From Actinomycetota bacterium (GTDB lineage: Bacteria > Actinomycetota > Thermoleophilia > Gaiellales > Gaiellaceae): a stretch of DNA of 35,321 bases. Where the stretch lies: NCBI GenBank assembly GCA_013812235.1, contig JACCTU010000191.1, positions 1 through 35,321 of the forward strand. Direction: 5' to 3'. Shown here piece by piece: positions 11,540 to 19,482 of the stretch. A model generated the notes under the pieces. That model did no database searches. It was not told the origin of the DNA and saw nothing but the letters and a program-made list of their open reading frames with translations. How positions within the stretch are numbered: the first letter of the stretch is position 1; every line of letters begins with the position of its first letter. Position numbers and translations under genes: made by a program.

Positions 11540-11929
11540 TCAGACGTGCGCGACCACCGCGATCTCGACCTTGGCGCCCATCGGGAGCGCCGCGACCTGC
11601 ACGGTCGCCCGCGCGGGCGGCTGGTCGCCGACGTACCGGCCGTAGACCTCGTTCACGCCGGCGAAGTCGCCGAAGTCCGAGAGGTAGATCGTCGTGTTCA
11701 GTACCCGCGCGAAGCTGCTCCCTGCCGCGTCGAGGATCGCCTCGAGGTTCTTGCAGACCTGTTCCGTCTGCTCTTCGATCGAGTCGCCGACGAGCGCGTC
11801 GTGCCCGACCGTCAGCCCGACTTGGCCCGCGACGAACACGAGCTCCCCGTAGCGAACCGCCTGCGAGTACGGCGCTCCCTGGAACGGAGCGGGAGCGTCG
11901 TCGGTGCGCACAACGGCCTTCTCGGCCAT
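11540..11929 (-). CDS. RidA family enamine/imine deaminase
   Basis: GAPYSQAVRYGELVFVAGQVGL...EEQTEQVCKNLEAILDAAGSSFARVLNTTIYLSDFGDFAGVNEVYGRY. Confidence 0.93.
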   Translation of the reverse strand: MAEKAVVRTDDAPAPFQGAPYSQAVRYGELVFVAGQVGLTVGHDALVGDSIEEQTEQVCKNLEAILDAAGSSFARVLNTTIYLSDFGDFAGVNEVYGRYVGDQPPARATVQVAALPMGAKVEIAVVAHV

Positions 11930-11932
11930 CAG

Positions 11933-12463
11933 CTACTCCTTTCGAAATCGCGGTCGGCACGCCTGCGCGAGCGAGATGCCGAGTGCCTTGAAGATCGCGT
12001 CGAGCACGTGCTGCGTGTCGCGTCCCTCGAGCAGGCGCACGTGGAGCGTTAGCTCGGCCCCTTCGGTCAGACCTTCGAGGAATCGGGCGACGATGTCCGT
12101 GTCCAGGCCGGCGACGCGTGCGTCGGAGAGGTCGACGTTCGAGACGAGGAGCGGCCGGCCCGACGCCTCGACCACGACGTGTGCCAGTGCCTCGTCCGCC
12201 GGAATCACTGCAGTGCCGTGGCGACGGCCGGCGCGAAGTGGCTCCGCGAGCGCGCGGCCGAGCGCACGGCCCGCCGAGGCGGCCTCGAGGACCGCTGCGC
12301 CGGGGGCGATCTCGAGCTGGACGTCGAAGCCGCCGTGGACCGCGAGCAGCCCGAGCAGGTGGTCGAGGACGGGGAGCCCGGTGCCCACCGCGGCCGTGCC
12401 GCTTCCGTCCACGGTGACGCGGACCACGCTCTGCGCCTCACCTTCGCGCTCGATCGCCGTCAT
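11933..12463 (-). CDS. HisB-like (imidazoleglycerol-phosphate dehydratase fold) protein lacking canonical metal ligands
   Basis: TGLPVLDHLLGLLAVHGGFDVQLE, ADEALAHVVVEASGRPLL, TDIVARFLEGL, DTQHVLDAIFKALGISLAQA align with IGPD, but HHTVED and DHHRVE motifs are lost. Confidence 0.85.
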   Translation of the reverse strand: MTAIEREGEAQSVVRVTVDGSGTAAVGTGLPVLDHLLGLLAVHGGFDVQLEIAPGAAVLEAASAGRALGRALAEPLRAGRRHGTAVIPADEALAHVVVEASGRPLLVSNVDLSDARVAGLDTDIVARFLEGLTEGAELTLHVRLLEGRDTQHVLDAIFKALGISLAQACRPRFRKE

Positions 12464-12476
12464 CGCGCGGAGGCTA
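12464..12476 (-). promoter_or_regulatory. Putative leaderless -10 element for the hisB-like gene
   Basis: Minus strand TAGCCT-CCGCGCG-ATG: TANNNT hexamer 7 nt before start codon. Confidence 0.5.
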
Positions 12477-12531
12477 TCGCAGGCCCACGCCCGGACTGAC
12501 CCCTTCGAGGGGTGCCGCGCCGCGCAGCCCG

Positions 12532-12853
12532 TTGCGGCATACGGTGCGACGCGATGGTTTCGCCTCTGCGGCTCGCCGTGCCCGTCTCCTCGGCAGCGAC
12601 GTCCGAGCGTCGGCGCCCTCGGTTCGAGTGCCGTTCACGGTCGGCTACTCGACCGATGCCGCGCTGCTCCAGCCTGTTCGCTCACGTGGACGCGGCGGCG
12701 CTCGTGTGGGCGGCGAACCCGTTGCTTAGCGCGAGTGACGTCGCCGACTACCTGGAGGGAACGGCGTCGGGTCAGGGCCGCTGGAACGCGCGGATCGGCT
12801 ACGGCATGCTCGACATGGGGGCGGCGGTCGCGCTGGCGCTCGCTTCTCGCTAG
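12532..12853 (+). pseudogene. Frameshifted C-terminal remnant of a subtilisin-family (S8) serine protease
   Basis: Frame 1: GSDVRASAPSVRVPFTVGYST; then frame shift; frame 2: FAHVDAAALVWAANPLLSASDVADYLEGTASGQGRWNARIGYGMLDMGAAVALA, resembling SAPGV...GYSTMSGTSFAAPHVAGAAALVWAANP...GYGVLD..AAV. Confidence 0.75.
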
Positions 12854-12856
12854 TCG

Positions 12857-14164
12857 TCAGTCGGCGACGCGCTCGATCCGCGCGCCGAGTGCACGCAGAC
12901 GCTCGTCGATCCTCTCGTACCCGCGGTCGATCTGCCCGACGTTGCCGATCGTCGACGTGCCCTCCGCGCAGAGGCTCGCGATCAGCATCGCCATGCCGGC
13001 ACGGATGTCGGGACTGTCCATCCGCTCGCCGTAGAGCTTCGCCGGACCCGTCACGACGGCGCGATGCGGGTCGCAGAGGATGATGCGCGCTCCCATCCCG
13101 ACGAGCTTGTCGACGAAGAAGAGGCGGTTCTCGAACATCTTCTCGAAGATCAGGATCGTTCCCTTTGCCTGCGTCGCGACCGCGAGCGCGATCGACGTCA
13201 AGTCGGCAGGAAAGGCAGGCCACGGTCCGTCCTCGATCTTGGGGATCTGGTCACCGAGGTCGTCCTGCACGAGGAGGTCCTGTCCCGGCGGCACGTGGAC
13301 GCTCGTCCCGTCGATCTCGACGCGCACGCCGAGGCGCGCGAGGTGCGGGAGGATCGGCACGAGGTCCCCGGGCGAGGTGTCGTCGATCCAAAGGTCGCCG
13401 CCGGTGACGGCGGCAAGGCCGATGAAGCTCGCCACCTCGATGTGCTCCGGCGCGATCCGGTACTCGCCGCCGCCAAGACGCTCGACGCCATCGATGCGGA
13501 GCACGTTGGACTCGATCCCTTCGATCTGTGCACCGAGCGACACGAGGAACCGGCAGAGGTCCTGAACGTGTGGCTCGCACGCCGCGTTGCCGATCACCGT
13601 CTCCCCTTCCGCGAGCACGGCGGCCATCACCGCGTTCTCGGTCCCCATCACGCTCGCCTCGTCGAGGAAGACGTGCTTGCCGCGCAGCCGGTCCGCCTGG
13701 AACTCGAACGCGCGGTCGATCGTCACCGTCGCACCGAGCTGCTCGAACGCGTGGATGTGGACGTCGAGCCGTCGGCGTCCGATCACGTCGCCTCCGGGCG
13801 GAGGCAAGAGAGCGCGGCCGAAGCGTGCGATCAGCGGACCCGCGACGAGGAACGATGCGCGGATACGCGTCGCGAGGCCCGGGTCGACGTCGGTCTTCGT
13901 CACATGCGTCCCGTCGACGGTCACCTCGTTCGGGCCGAGCCACTCGACCTGCGCGCCGAGGTTGTCCAGGAGCTCGACCATCGTCTCGACGTCGCGGATC
14001 CGCGGCACGTTCGTGAGCGTGACGGGCTCGGACGCGAGCAGCGTTGCGGCGAGGATCGGCAACGCGCCGTTCTTGTTCCCCGCGGCGCGCACGCGACCGT
14101 TCAGCGGCCGTCCGCCCTCGATCACGAAGGACTCGGCGACCGTCTCGGCGAGCATGTGGGTCAT
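12857..14164 (-). CDS. murA: UDP-N-acetylglucosamine 1-carboxyvinyltransferase, Asp-type active site
   Basis: [64 protein letters not shown]; active-site loop has D where E. coli has Cys115. Confidence 0.95.
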   Translation of the reverse strand: MTHMLAETVAESFVIEGGRPLNGRVRAAGNKNGALPILAATLLASEPVTLTNVPRIRDVETMVELLDNLGAQVEWLGPNEVTVDGTHVTKTDVDPGLATRIRASFLVAGPLIARFGRALLPPPGGDVIGRRRLDVHIHAFEQLGATVTIDRAFEFQADRLRGKHVFLDEASVMGTENAVMAAVLAEGETVIGNAACEPHVQDLCRFLVSLGAQIEGIESNVLRIDGVERLGGGEYRIAPEHIEVASFIGLAAVTGGDLWIDDTSPGDLVPILPHLARLGVRVEIDGTSVHVPPGQDLLVQDDLGDQIPKIEDGPWPAFPADLTSIALAVATQAKGTILIFEKMFENRLFFVDKLVGMGARIILCDPHRAVVTGPAKLYGERMDSPDIRAGMAMLIASLCAEGTSTIGNVGQIDRGYERIDERLRALGARIERVAD

Positions 14165-14190
14165 GGGAGGCGGGCTAGGATAGCTCCCCC
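14165..14190. promoter_or_regulatory. Compact bidirectional promoter candidate (murA / HD hydrolase)
   Basis: 26 bp between start codons containing palindromic GCTAGGATAGC; TAGGAT (+) and TATCCT (-) overlap. Confidence 0.5.
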
Positions 14191-14766
14191 GTGGATGTGA
14201 CCCGTGAGCGCGCCTGGCAGACGCTGACCGAGTACACGCAGAGCGAGGCCCTGAGACGGCACGCGCTCGCGGTCGAGGCGTCGGTCGGCGCGTACGCTCA
14301 GAAGCTCGGTGAAGGCGAGCAGTTCTGGCGCGCGACGGCGCTGTTGCACGACTTCGACTACGAGATCCACCCCACGCTCGACAAGCATCCGCAGGACGGC
14401 GCGCCGATCCTTCGCGAGCAGGGCTACCCCGAGGAGCTGATCGAGGCGGTCCTCTCCCACGCCGAGCACCTGTCGCTGCCGCGCGACACCCCGCTCAAGC
14501 TCACGCTCTTCGCGTGCGACGAGCTCTCCGGCTTCATCCATGCGTGCGGACTCGTTCGACCCGACGGGATCGAAACCTTGGAGCCGAAGTCGGTGCGCAA
14601 GAAGCTGAAGCAGCCGTCGTTCGCTGCGGGAGTGAATCGCGACGACGTCTTCAAGAGCGCTGACGAGCTCGGGGTCGAGCTCGACGAGCACATCGCGTTC
14701 GTCACCGCAGCGATGCGCCCCATTGCGTCCGAGCTCGGGCTGCGCACGCAGGCGGACGCGGCGTGA
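14191..14766 (+). CDS. HD-domain phosphohydrolase
   Basis: [11 protein letters not shown]...[48 protein letters not shown] motif. Confidence 0.85.
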   Translation: MDVTRERAWQTLTEYTQSEALRRHALAVEASVGAYAQKLGEGEQFWRATALLHDFDYEIHPTLDKHPQDGAPILREQGYPEELIEAVLSHAEHLSLPRDTPLKLTLFACDELSGFIHACGLVRPDGIETLEPKSVRKKLKQPSFAAGVNRDDVFKSADELGVELDEHIAFVTAAMRPIASELGLRTQADAA

Positions 14767-15149
14767 CCGCGCGGTTCGACGCACTCGGAGTCGTCGTCGC
14801 CGACATCCCGCGAGCTCTCGCCTTCTACCGGCGGCTCGGACTCGAGTTCCCCGAGGGTGCCGAGTCGGAGCAGCACGTCGAGGCGCCGCTTCCGGGCGGG
14901 CTGCGCTTCATGCTCGACGCGGAGGATGTTGTCCGTTCTTTCGACCCCGAGTGGCAGCGTCCGAACGGAAGCAGCATCGGTCTCGCGTTCTTGTGCGACT
15001 CGGCCGCCGACGTCGACGAGGTCTACGCAGAGCTAACCGGGGCGGGGTACGACAGTCACAAGGAGCCGTGGGACGCGGTCTGGGGGATGCGCTACGCGCA
15101 GGTGCGCGACCCCGACGGGCACGTCGTCGACCTGTTCGCGCCCCTCTAG
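14763..15149 (+). CDS. VOC (glyoxalase/bleomycin resistance) family protein
   Basis: RFDALGVVVADIPRALAFYRRLGLEF...WGMRYAQVRDPDGHVVDLFAPL; GTGA overlap with upstream gene. Confidence 0.85.
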   Translation: MTARFDALGVVVADIPRALAFYRRLGLEFPEGAESEQHVEAPLPGGLRFMLDAEDVVRSFDPEWQRPNGSSIGLAFLCDSAADVDEVYAELTGAGYDSHKEPWDAVWGMRYAQVRDPDGHVVDLFAPL

Positions 15150-15176
15150 CTGTCCGTGGGTAGGACAGCTAGAGGG
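15142..15176. terminator. Perfect 14-bp stem, 7-nt loop hairpin at convergent junction; probable bidirectional terminator
   Basis: CCCTCTAGCTGTCC-gtgggta-GGACAGCTAGAGGG; no T-tract. Confidence 0.7.
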
Positions 15177-16245
15177 TGGCGACGAGCCGGCCGAGGTCCT
15201 CGTCGCTCGTCCACCAGCCGCACGACACCCGCACGAACCCCGTGCTCGGAAGATCGCGGACGATCACGCCGGCCTCCGCGAGTCGCGCGACGGTCGCTTC
15301 AGGATCGGCATCGCGAAACGCGACGAGGTTCGCGTGGCCCGGCTCGGTGACGACCTCCGCGCGCTCGGCGAGCAACTCGCGGCAGCGTGCAGACGCCTCG
15401 GCGCCACGTTCGAAGCGCCACGCGGGGTGCAGCTCGAACGCGGCGAGGAGTCCGGCCGTGGCTGCGAGCGGCGTGAAGTGCGTGTCGAAGCGGGCGGCGC
15501 CCTCGTGCGGCTCGAACGTCGCCTGGGCGAGGTCGTACTCGCGCTGCGAGAGGTAGCTCGGCTGCGCGAGTCGGATCGAGTCGGGATCGCGTACCGAGAG
15601 CGCGCCGGTCAGGTCGGGACCGCACAACCACTTCTGCGCCGACACGGTGTAGAAGTCCGCCTCCGTCGCATCGACCGGGATCGCGCCCGCGGACTGAGCG
15701 CCGTCGACGAGCACCGGAACGCCCGTCGCCGCGCGCAGCTCGCGCCACGGAAGGCGATGGCCGGTGATCCAGAGAACCTCAGACAGCGCGATCAGCTTCG
15801 TGCGCGGACCGACCTCGGCCAGGATGGTCTCATATGCGTCAGCCGCCGGAAGATTGCGGATGCGCGCGACGCGCACGGTTGCGGGACTGACCACGAGCGG
15901 CCCGATCAGCCCGAAGTGCTCCGAGTCGGTCGTAACGATCTCGTCGTCAGCGCCGAGACCGAGCCCGTTCAGCACGACGTTGCAGCCCTCCGACGTGGAC
16001 GTCGTGAGCGCGATGTTCTCGACCGGCACGCCGAGCAGCCGCGCGAACCCCTCGCGGACGAGCAACCTGTCCTCGAGATAGCGAACGAAGGCGGCGCGGT
16101 TGATCCTCCCCTCCTCGAGGGCGCGCTGCTGCTCCGCGGCGATCGCGCCGGCGACCGCGTGCGACATCGGCCCGAACGTCCCCGCGTTCAGGTACGCGCA
16201 GCGCTCGAGCACCGGGAACTGCGCGCGCGCCTCGTCGAACGTCAT
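15169..16245 (-). CDS. Class V aminotransferase (PLP-dependent, cysteine desulfurase-like fold)
   Basis: YLNAGTFGPMSHAVAGAI, TTSTSEGCNVVLNGLGLG, VLVDGAQSAGAIPVDATEADFYTVSAQKWLCGP (PLP Lys). Confidence 0.9.
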   Translation of the reverse strand: MTFDEARAQFPVLERCAYLNAGTFGPMSHAVAGAIAAEQQRALEEGRINRAAFVRYLEDRLLVREGFARLLGVPVENIALTTSTSEGCNVVLNGLGLGADDEIVTTDSEHFGLIGPLVVSPATVRVARIRNLPAADAYETILAEVGPRTKLIALSEVLWITGHRLPWRELRAATGVPVLVDGAQSAGAIPVDATEADFYTVSAQKWLCGPDLTGALSVRDPDSIRLAQPSYLSQREYDLAQATFEPHEGAARFDTHFTPLAATAGLLAAFELHPAWRFERGAEASARCRELLAERAEVVTEPGHANLVAFRDADPEATVARLAEAGVIVRDLPSTGFVRVSCGWWTSDEDLGRLVATL

Positions 16246-17039
16246 CGGACCTCGAGCTCCACCGGCGCATGATCGGACAAGAGGACATCGCCGTGCCGCC
16301 GCAGGTCTTCGGGCCAGTGGCGCTCACGGCCTTGCGGCATCAGCCCGCGAACGAGGACGTGGTCGAACCCGGGGCCCGCCTGCGAGAACCCCCACTCCGA
16401 GGAGCCGAGCGCGCGCAGGGTCGGCGACGTCACGACCGTGACGTTGAAGTCGCCGGCGAGCACGACAGGCTCTCCCGGATCCGCGAGCCCGTCGACGAAC
16501 GCCGCCGCGCGGAGGAGTTCTGCGTCCGCGACGCGCTTGTCGTTGCGGAGGCTCGTCGCGTGGAGGTTCCCGACCACGGCTGTTCGCCCGGCGTCGAGGC
16601 GGATGCGGAGCGCCTGGCAGACTCGCCGCTCGCGCGCCCACATCAGTCGGGCGACGACGCCGAGCCCCAGCTCCTCGGCGGCCCGCTTCCGGAACCCGCG
16701 CGGGTTGAGGACGATCGACCGGTGTTCGGTCACCTCGAGGCCGGGCGCGACGAGAATCGCGTTCGCCTGCCCCTCGACCGCTGAGCGAAGCCGGTTCGGG
16801 TCGACGTCGGTGAGGAACGCCGCGAGCTTGCGCGGCAGCCTCGCGGGGGCGGCGACGTCGCCGTACGCGGAGTAGCCCGACCAGGCCTCGAGTCGCCGGA
16901 GCGTGCCGACGGCGAGCTCCTGCAGCGCGACGATCGCGGGCCCGTCCTCGCAGATGAGCCTGACCATCCGCTCGAAGTAGCGCCTTCTCCCCGACGGCAG
17001 GGTTCGTCCATGGAAGAGGTTCCAACTCCGGATGAGCAC
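16242..17039 (-). CDS. Endonuclease/exonuclease/phosphatase family protein
   Basis: RSWNLFHGRTLP, IVALQELAVG, VVGNLHATS, VVLAGDFNV, GFDHVLVRG, LSDHAPVELEV; start placed at GTG 17039 (VLIRSWN). Confidence 0.85.
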   Translation of the reverse strand: MLIRSWNLFHGRTLPSGRRRYFERMVRLICEDGPAIVALQELAVGTLRRLEAWSGYSAYGDVAAPARLPRKLAAFLTDVDPNRLRSAVEGQANAILVAPGLEVTEHRSIVLNPRGFRKRAAEELGLGVVARLMWARERRVCQALRIRLDAGRTAVVGNLHATSLRNDKRVADAELLRAAAFVDGLADPGEPVVLAGDFNVTVVTSPTLRALGSSEWGFSQAGPGFDHVLVRGLMPQGRERHWPEDLRRHGDVLLSDHAPVELEVR

Positions 17040-17057
17040 GCGGCTAGCGTATTCGCC
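17040..17057. promoter_or_regulatory. Compact bidirectional leaderless promoter candidate (EEP / glycosyltransferase)
   Basis: GCGGCTAGCGTATTCGCC between two GTG starts; TAGCGT (+, 7 nt to GTG) and TACGCT (-, 6 nt to GTG) overlap. Confidence 0.6.
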
Positions 17058-18092
17058 GTGCGCGTCGTCATCGCGGACCCGCCGGCCTACACCCCGTACT
17101 ACGACCACGACCTCGCCGGGGCGCTCGCCACGGCGGGAGCGGAGGTCGAGCTCGTCACGTCGCGCTTCCGGTTCGCCGAGCTCCCCGCACCGAACGGGTA
17201 TCGGCGCAACGAGCTTTTCTATCCGCTCAGCTCGCGTGCGTTTCGCCGCTCGCGGCTCCGTGTTCCGGTAAAGGCGCTCGAGCATCCGCTCGGAATGCTG
17301 AAACTCGCGCGTCGGCCGGCCGACGTCGTCCACCTACAGTGGCTTTCGTCACCTCAGCTCGACGAGCGGCTGCTTCGCCTGCGGGCGCCGTCGGTCTTCA
17401 CCGCGCACGACCTGCTTCCGCGCCGCACCGCGTCGAAGCTCGACCTCTGGCGACGCCTCCTGGCTCGCTTCGATCGGGTGGTCGTGCACAGCGAGCACGG
17501 CCGGGAGCGGCTCGCGGAGCTCGGCGTCGAGGCTCACGTGATTCCGCTGCCGATCTCGGCGTCGAACGTCGAGCGGCGCGACGACGGGCGAACATTGCTC
17601 TTCGCCGGCGTGATCCGGCCGTACAAGGGCCTGCCGGACGCGCTGGAGGTCGTGCGGAGGATCGAGGACGCACGTCTGCTCGTCGCGGGAGATCCGAGCG
17701 AGCCGGTGGAGGCGCGCGGCGACCGCGTCGAGTGGCGGCTCGGCTACCTGGCGCAGTCCGAGCTCGACCGCGCACTCGGCGAGGGCACGGTGGCGCTCTT
17801 TCCTTACCGTCCCGAGCTCGACCAGAGCGCCTCGCTGATGCAGGCACTCGGAGCCGGCGTGCCGGCCGTTTGCTACGACGTGGGCGGGATCGCCGAGCCC
17901 GTGCGGCGCTTCGGCGCGGGCCGCGTCGTCCCGGCAGGTGATCTCGACGCGCTGACCGAAGCCGCACGCGAGCTCCTCGACGACCCGCAAGCGCTGGCAG
18001 GGGCGCGCGAAGGTGCGCGTCGCGCGCGCGCGTCGCTCACGTGGGCAGCGTCCGCCCGGGCGCACCTCGAGCTGTACCGGGAGCTCGCGTGA
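17058..18092 (+). CDS. Glycosyltransferase family 4-like (GT-B)
   Basis: VVIADPPAYTPYYDHDLAGALATAGAEVELVTSRF, TLLFAGVIRPYKGLPDALE, PYRPELDQSASLMQALGAGVPAVCYDVGGIAEPV. Confidence 0.9.
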   Translation: MRVVIADPPAYTPYYDHDLAGALATAGAEVELVTSRFRFAELPAPNGYRRNELFYPLSSRAFRRSRLRVPVKALEHPLGMLKLARRPADVVHLQWLSSPQLDERLLRLRAPSVFTAHDLLPRRTASKLDLWRRLLARFDRVVVHSEHGRERLAELGVEAHVIPLPISASNVERRDDGRTLLFAGVIRPYKGLPDALEVVRRIEDARLLVAGDPSEPVEARGDRVEWRLGYLAQSELDRALGEGTVALFPYRPELDQSASLMQALGAGVPAVCYDVGGIAEPVRRFGAGRVVPAGDLDALTEAARELLDDPQALAGAREGARRARASLTWAASARAHLELYRELA

Positions 18093-18421
18093 TCTTCCGC
18101 CGTCGCTTCGGCGAGCTGATCGACCGCCAGCTCGATCTCTTCGAGCAGGACAACGCCGACCTGTTCGAGCGCCTCGAGGATGCCGAGGACGAGTACCGGC
18201 GCGCGGGACGCGAGGAGGCGGAGGAGCGCTTCGGCGACCTGCAGGAGCTCCTCGCCGAGGGAGGCGAGACGCTGGTCGAGCTGCGCGACACGTACGCCGA
18301 GACGCTCGACGATAAGGCGGCCGAGGAGTACGCGGGCGCGTTCGACTTCGCCGTCCTGCGCCGCTTTCCTCAGTTCGCGCTCGAGCTCGGCGACGAGGAC
18401 GACGACGAGGAGGGCGGCTAG
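18089..18421 (+). CDS. Small acidic hypothetical protein, translationally coupled to glycosyltransferase
   Basis: GTGA overlap at 18089; VIFRRRFGELIDRQLDLFEQDNADLFERLEDAEDEYRRAGREEAEERFGDLQELL. Confidence 0.75.
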   Translation: MIFRRRFGELIDRQLDLFEQDNADLFERLEDAEDEYRRAGREEAEERFGDLQELLAEGGETLVELRDTYAETLDDKAAEEYAGAFDFAVLRRFPQFALELGDEDDDEEGG

Positions 18422-19392
18422 TCCGAGTCGTCCGGCTCGCCGGAGCCCTTGCCCGACGAGTCGTCCGACCTTCGCCCGCTGCGGTCCTCGGCGACGGAGT
18501 CGTCGGCGCCGGGCCCGCGGTTTCGGCCGCGCGAGTCGTCCGCCGGCTTGAGCTCCTCCTCGGCGCCGCCCCGTCCACTCGACGCGCTGCCCCGCTCGGA
18601 GTTGTCGTGGTCGTTCGAGACGACGATCGGCGGCGCGGCGGTAAGCGAGCTGGCTGCGGTCGCTCGTTCGTTCACCTCCACCGCCGCGGAGGTTGCGGTG
18701 AGCGCCGCGAGAAGCGCCGCGCCACCCTTCGCGGCGAGGGCGGCGGTCGACACGATGTCCGCCGGCCCACCGAGGCGTGTCAGGGCTTCCTTGGCCCACA
18801 CGACGACGAGCCCGGGCAGGACGCGGACCCGCTCCGCGACGGCCTTCCGCGCACGCCACAGGAGCGCTTCTACCGAGGAGGGCGAGACCTCCATCGTGCG
18901 GGCGACCTCGTCGTAGGAGAGCCCTTGCACCTCCCGCAGGAGGAGCGCTTCGCGCTGGCGCTCCGGAAGCTCGGCAACGGCGTCACGAACCTCCGCGATC
19001 CTCGCGCGCTCCACCGCAGCCTGGTGCGTCGTGTCTCCGCGACCGTCGAGCTCGGGGTCGAGCGCGACGGTCAGGGGCGCCGCCATCCGCTTGCGAATCC
19101 GCATCCGGCACTCGTTGCGCGCGATCGTCGCCAGCCACGCGGCGGGCTCCTGGGGCCTCGTGCCGGAGAGCAGCGAGCGGTGCGCCGCGAGGAAGCTCTG
19201 CTGAGCCGCATCGGCGGCCTCCTCCGGGTCTCGCAGCATGCCGCGGCAAATGCCGGCGACGAGCCGGGCGTGGTCGCGGTACAGGTCGGCCAACGCATCG
19301 GCGGCGCGACCCTGCGCCTCGACTGTGCGCTCGTGCGAGCTCAGCTCAACCCCTTCCTCGACGGAACCCTCATCTGTATAGCCCAGATGCAC
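18418..19392 (-). CDS. ECF-type RNA polymerase sigma factor with long C-terminal extension; start uncertain
   Basis: LYRDHARLVAGICRGMLRDPEEAADAAQQSFLAAHRSL (sigma2), LPERQREALLLREVQGLSYDEVARTMEVSPSSVEALLWRARKAV (sigma4), then hydrophobic and Asp/Ser-rich tail. ORF N-terminus beyond about 19392 is antisense to the cupredoxin. Confidence 0.82.
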   Translation of the reverse strand: MHLGYTDEGSVEEGVELSSHERTVEAQGRAADALADLYRDHARLVAGICRGMLRDPEEAADAAQQSFLAAHRSLLSGTRPQEPAAWLATIARNECRMRIRKRMAAPLTVALDPELDGRGDTTHQAAVERARIAEVRDAVAELPERQREALLLREVQGLSYDEVARTMEVSPSSVEALLWRARKAVAERVRVLPGLVVVWAKEALTRLGGPADIVSTAALAAKGGAALLAALTATSAAVEVNERATAASSLTAAPPIVVSNDHDNSERGSASSGRGGAEEELKPADDSRGRNRGPGADDSVAEDRSGRRSDDSSGKGSGEPDDSD

Positions 19393-19482
19393 GACGACCG
19401 GATTTCCTTCGCGAAGGTTCTTCGGCCGATTCGACTCTCTCCTTCGAGTCGTCCCAGTCCCTCGACCAAGGAGAGAACACAC

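Noticed and set aside
10348-11991. 547-aa plus-strand ORF
   Set aside because: Antisense to cca and ridA; Arg/Glu/Pro-rich shadow ORF typical of high-GC DNA with no recognisable domain.
13064-14200. 378-aa plus-strand ORF
   Set aside because: Antisense to murA; no domain signatures.
16242-17333. 363-aa version of the EEP ORF
   Set aside because: The first 98 codons overlap the divergent glycosyltransferase; EEP homology starts at VLIRSWNLFHG.
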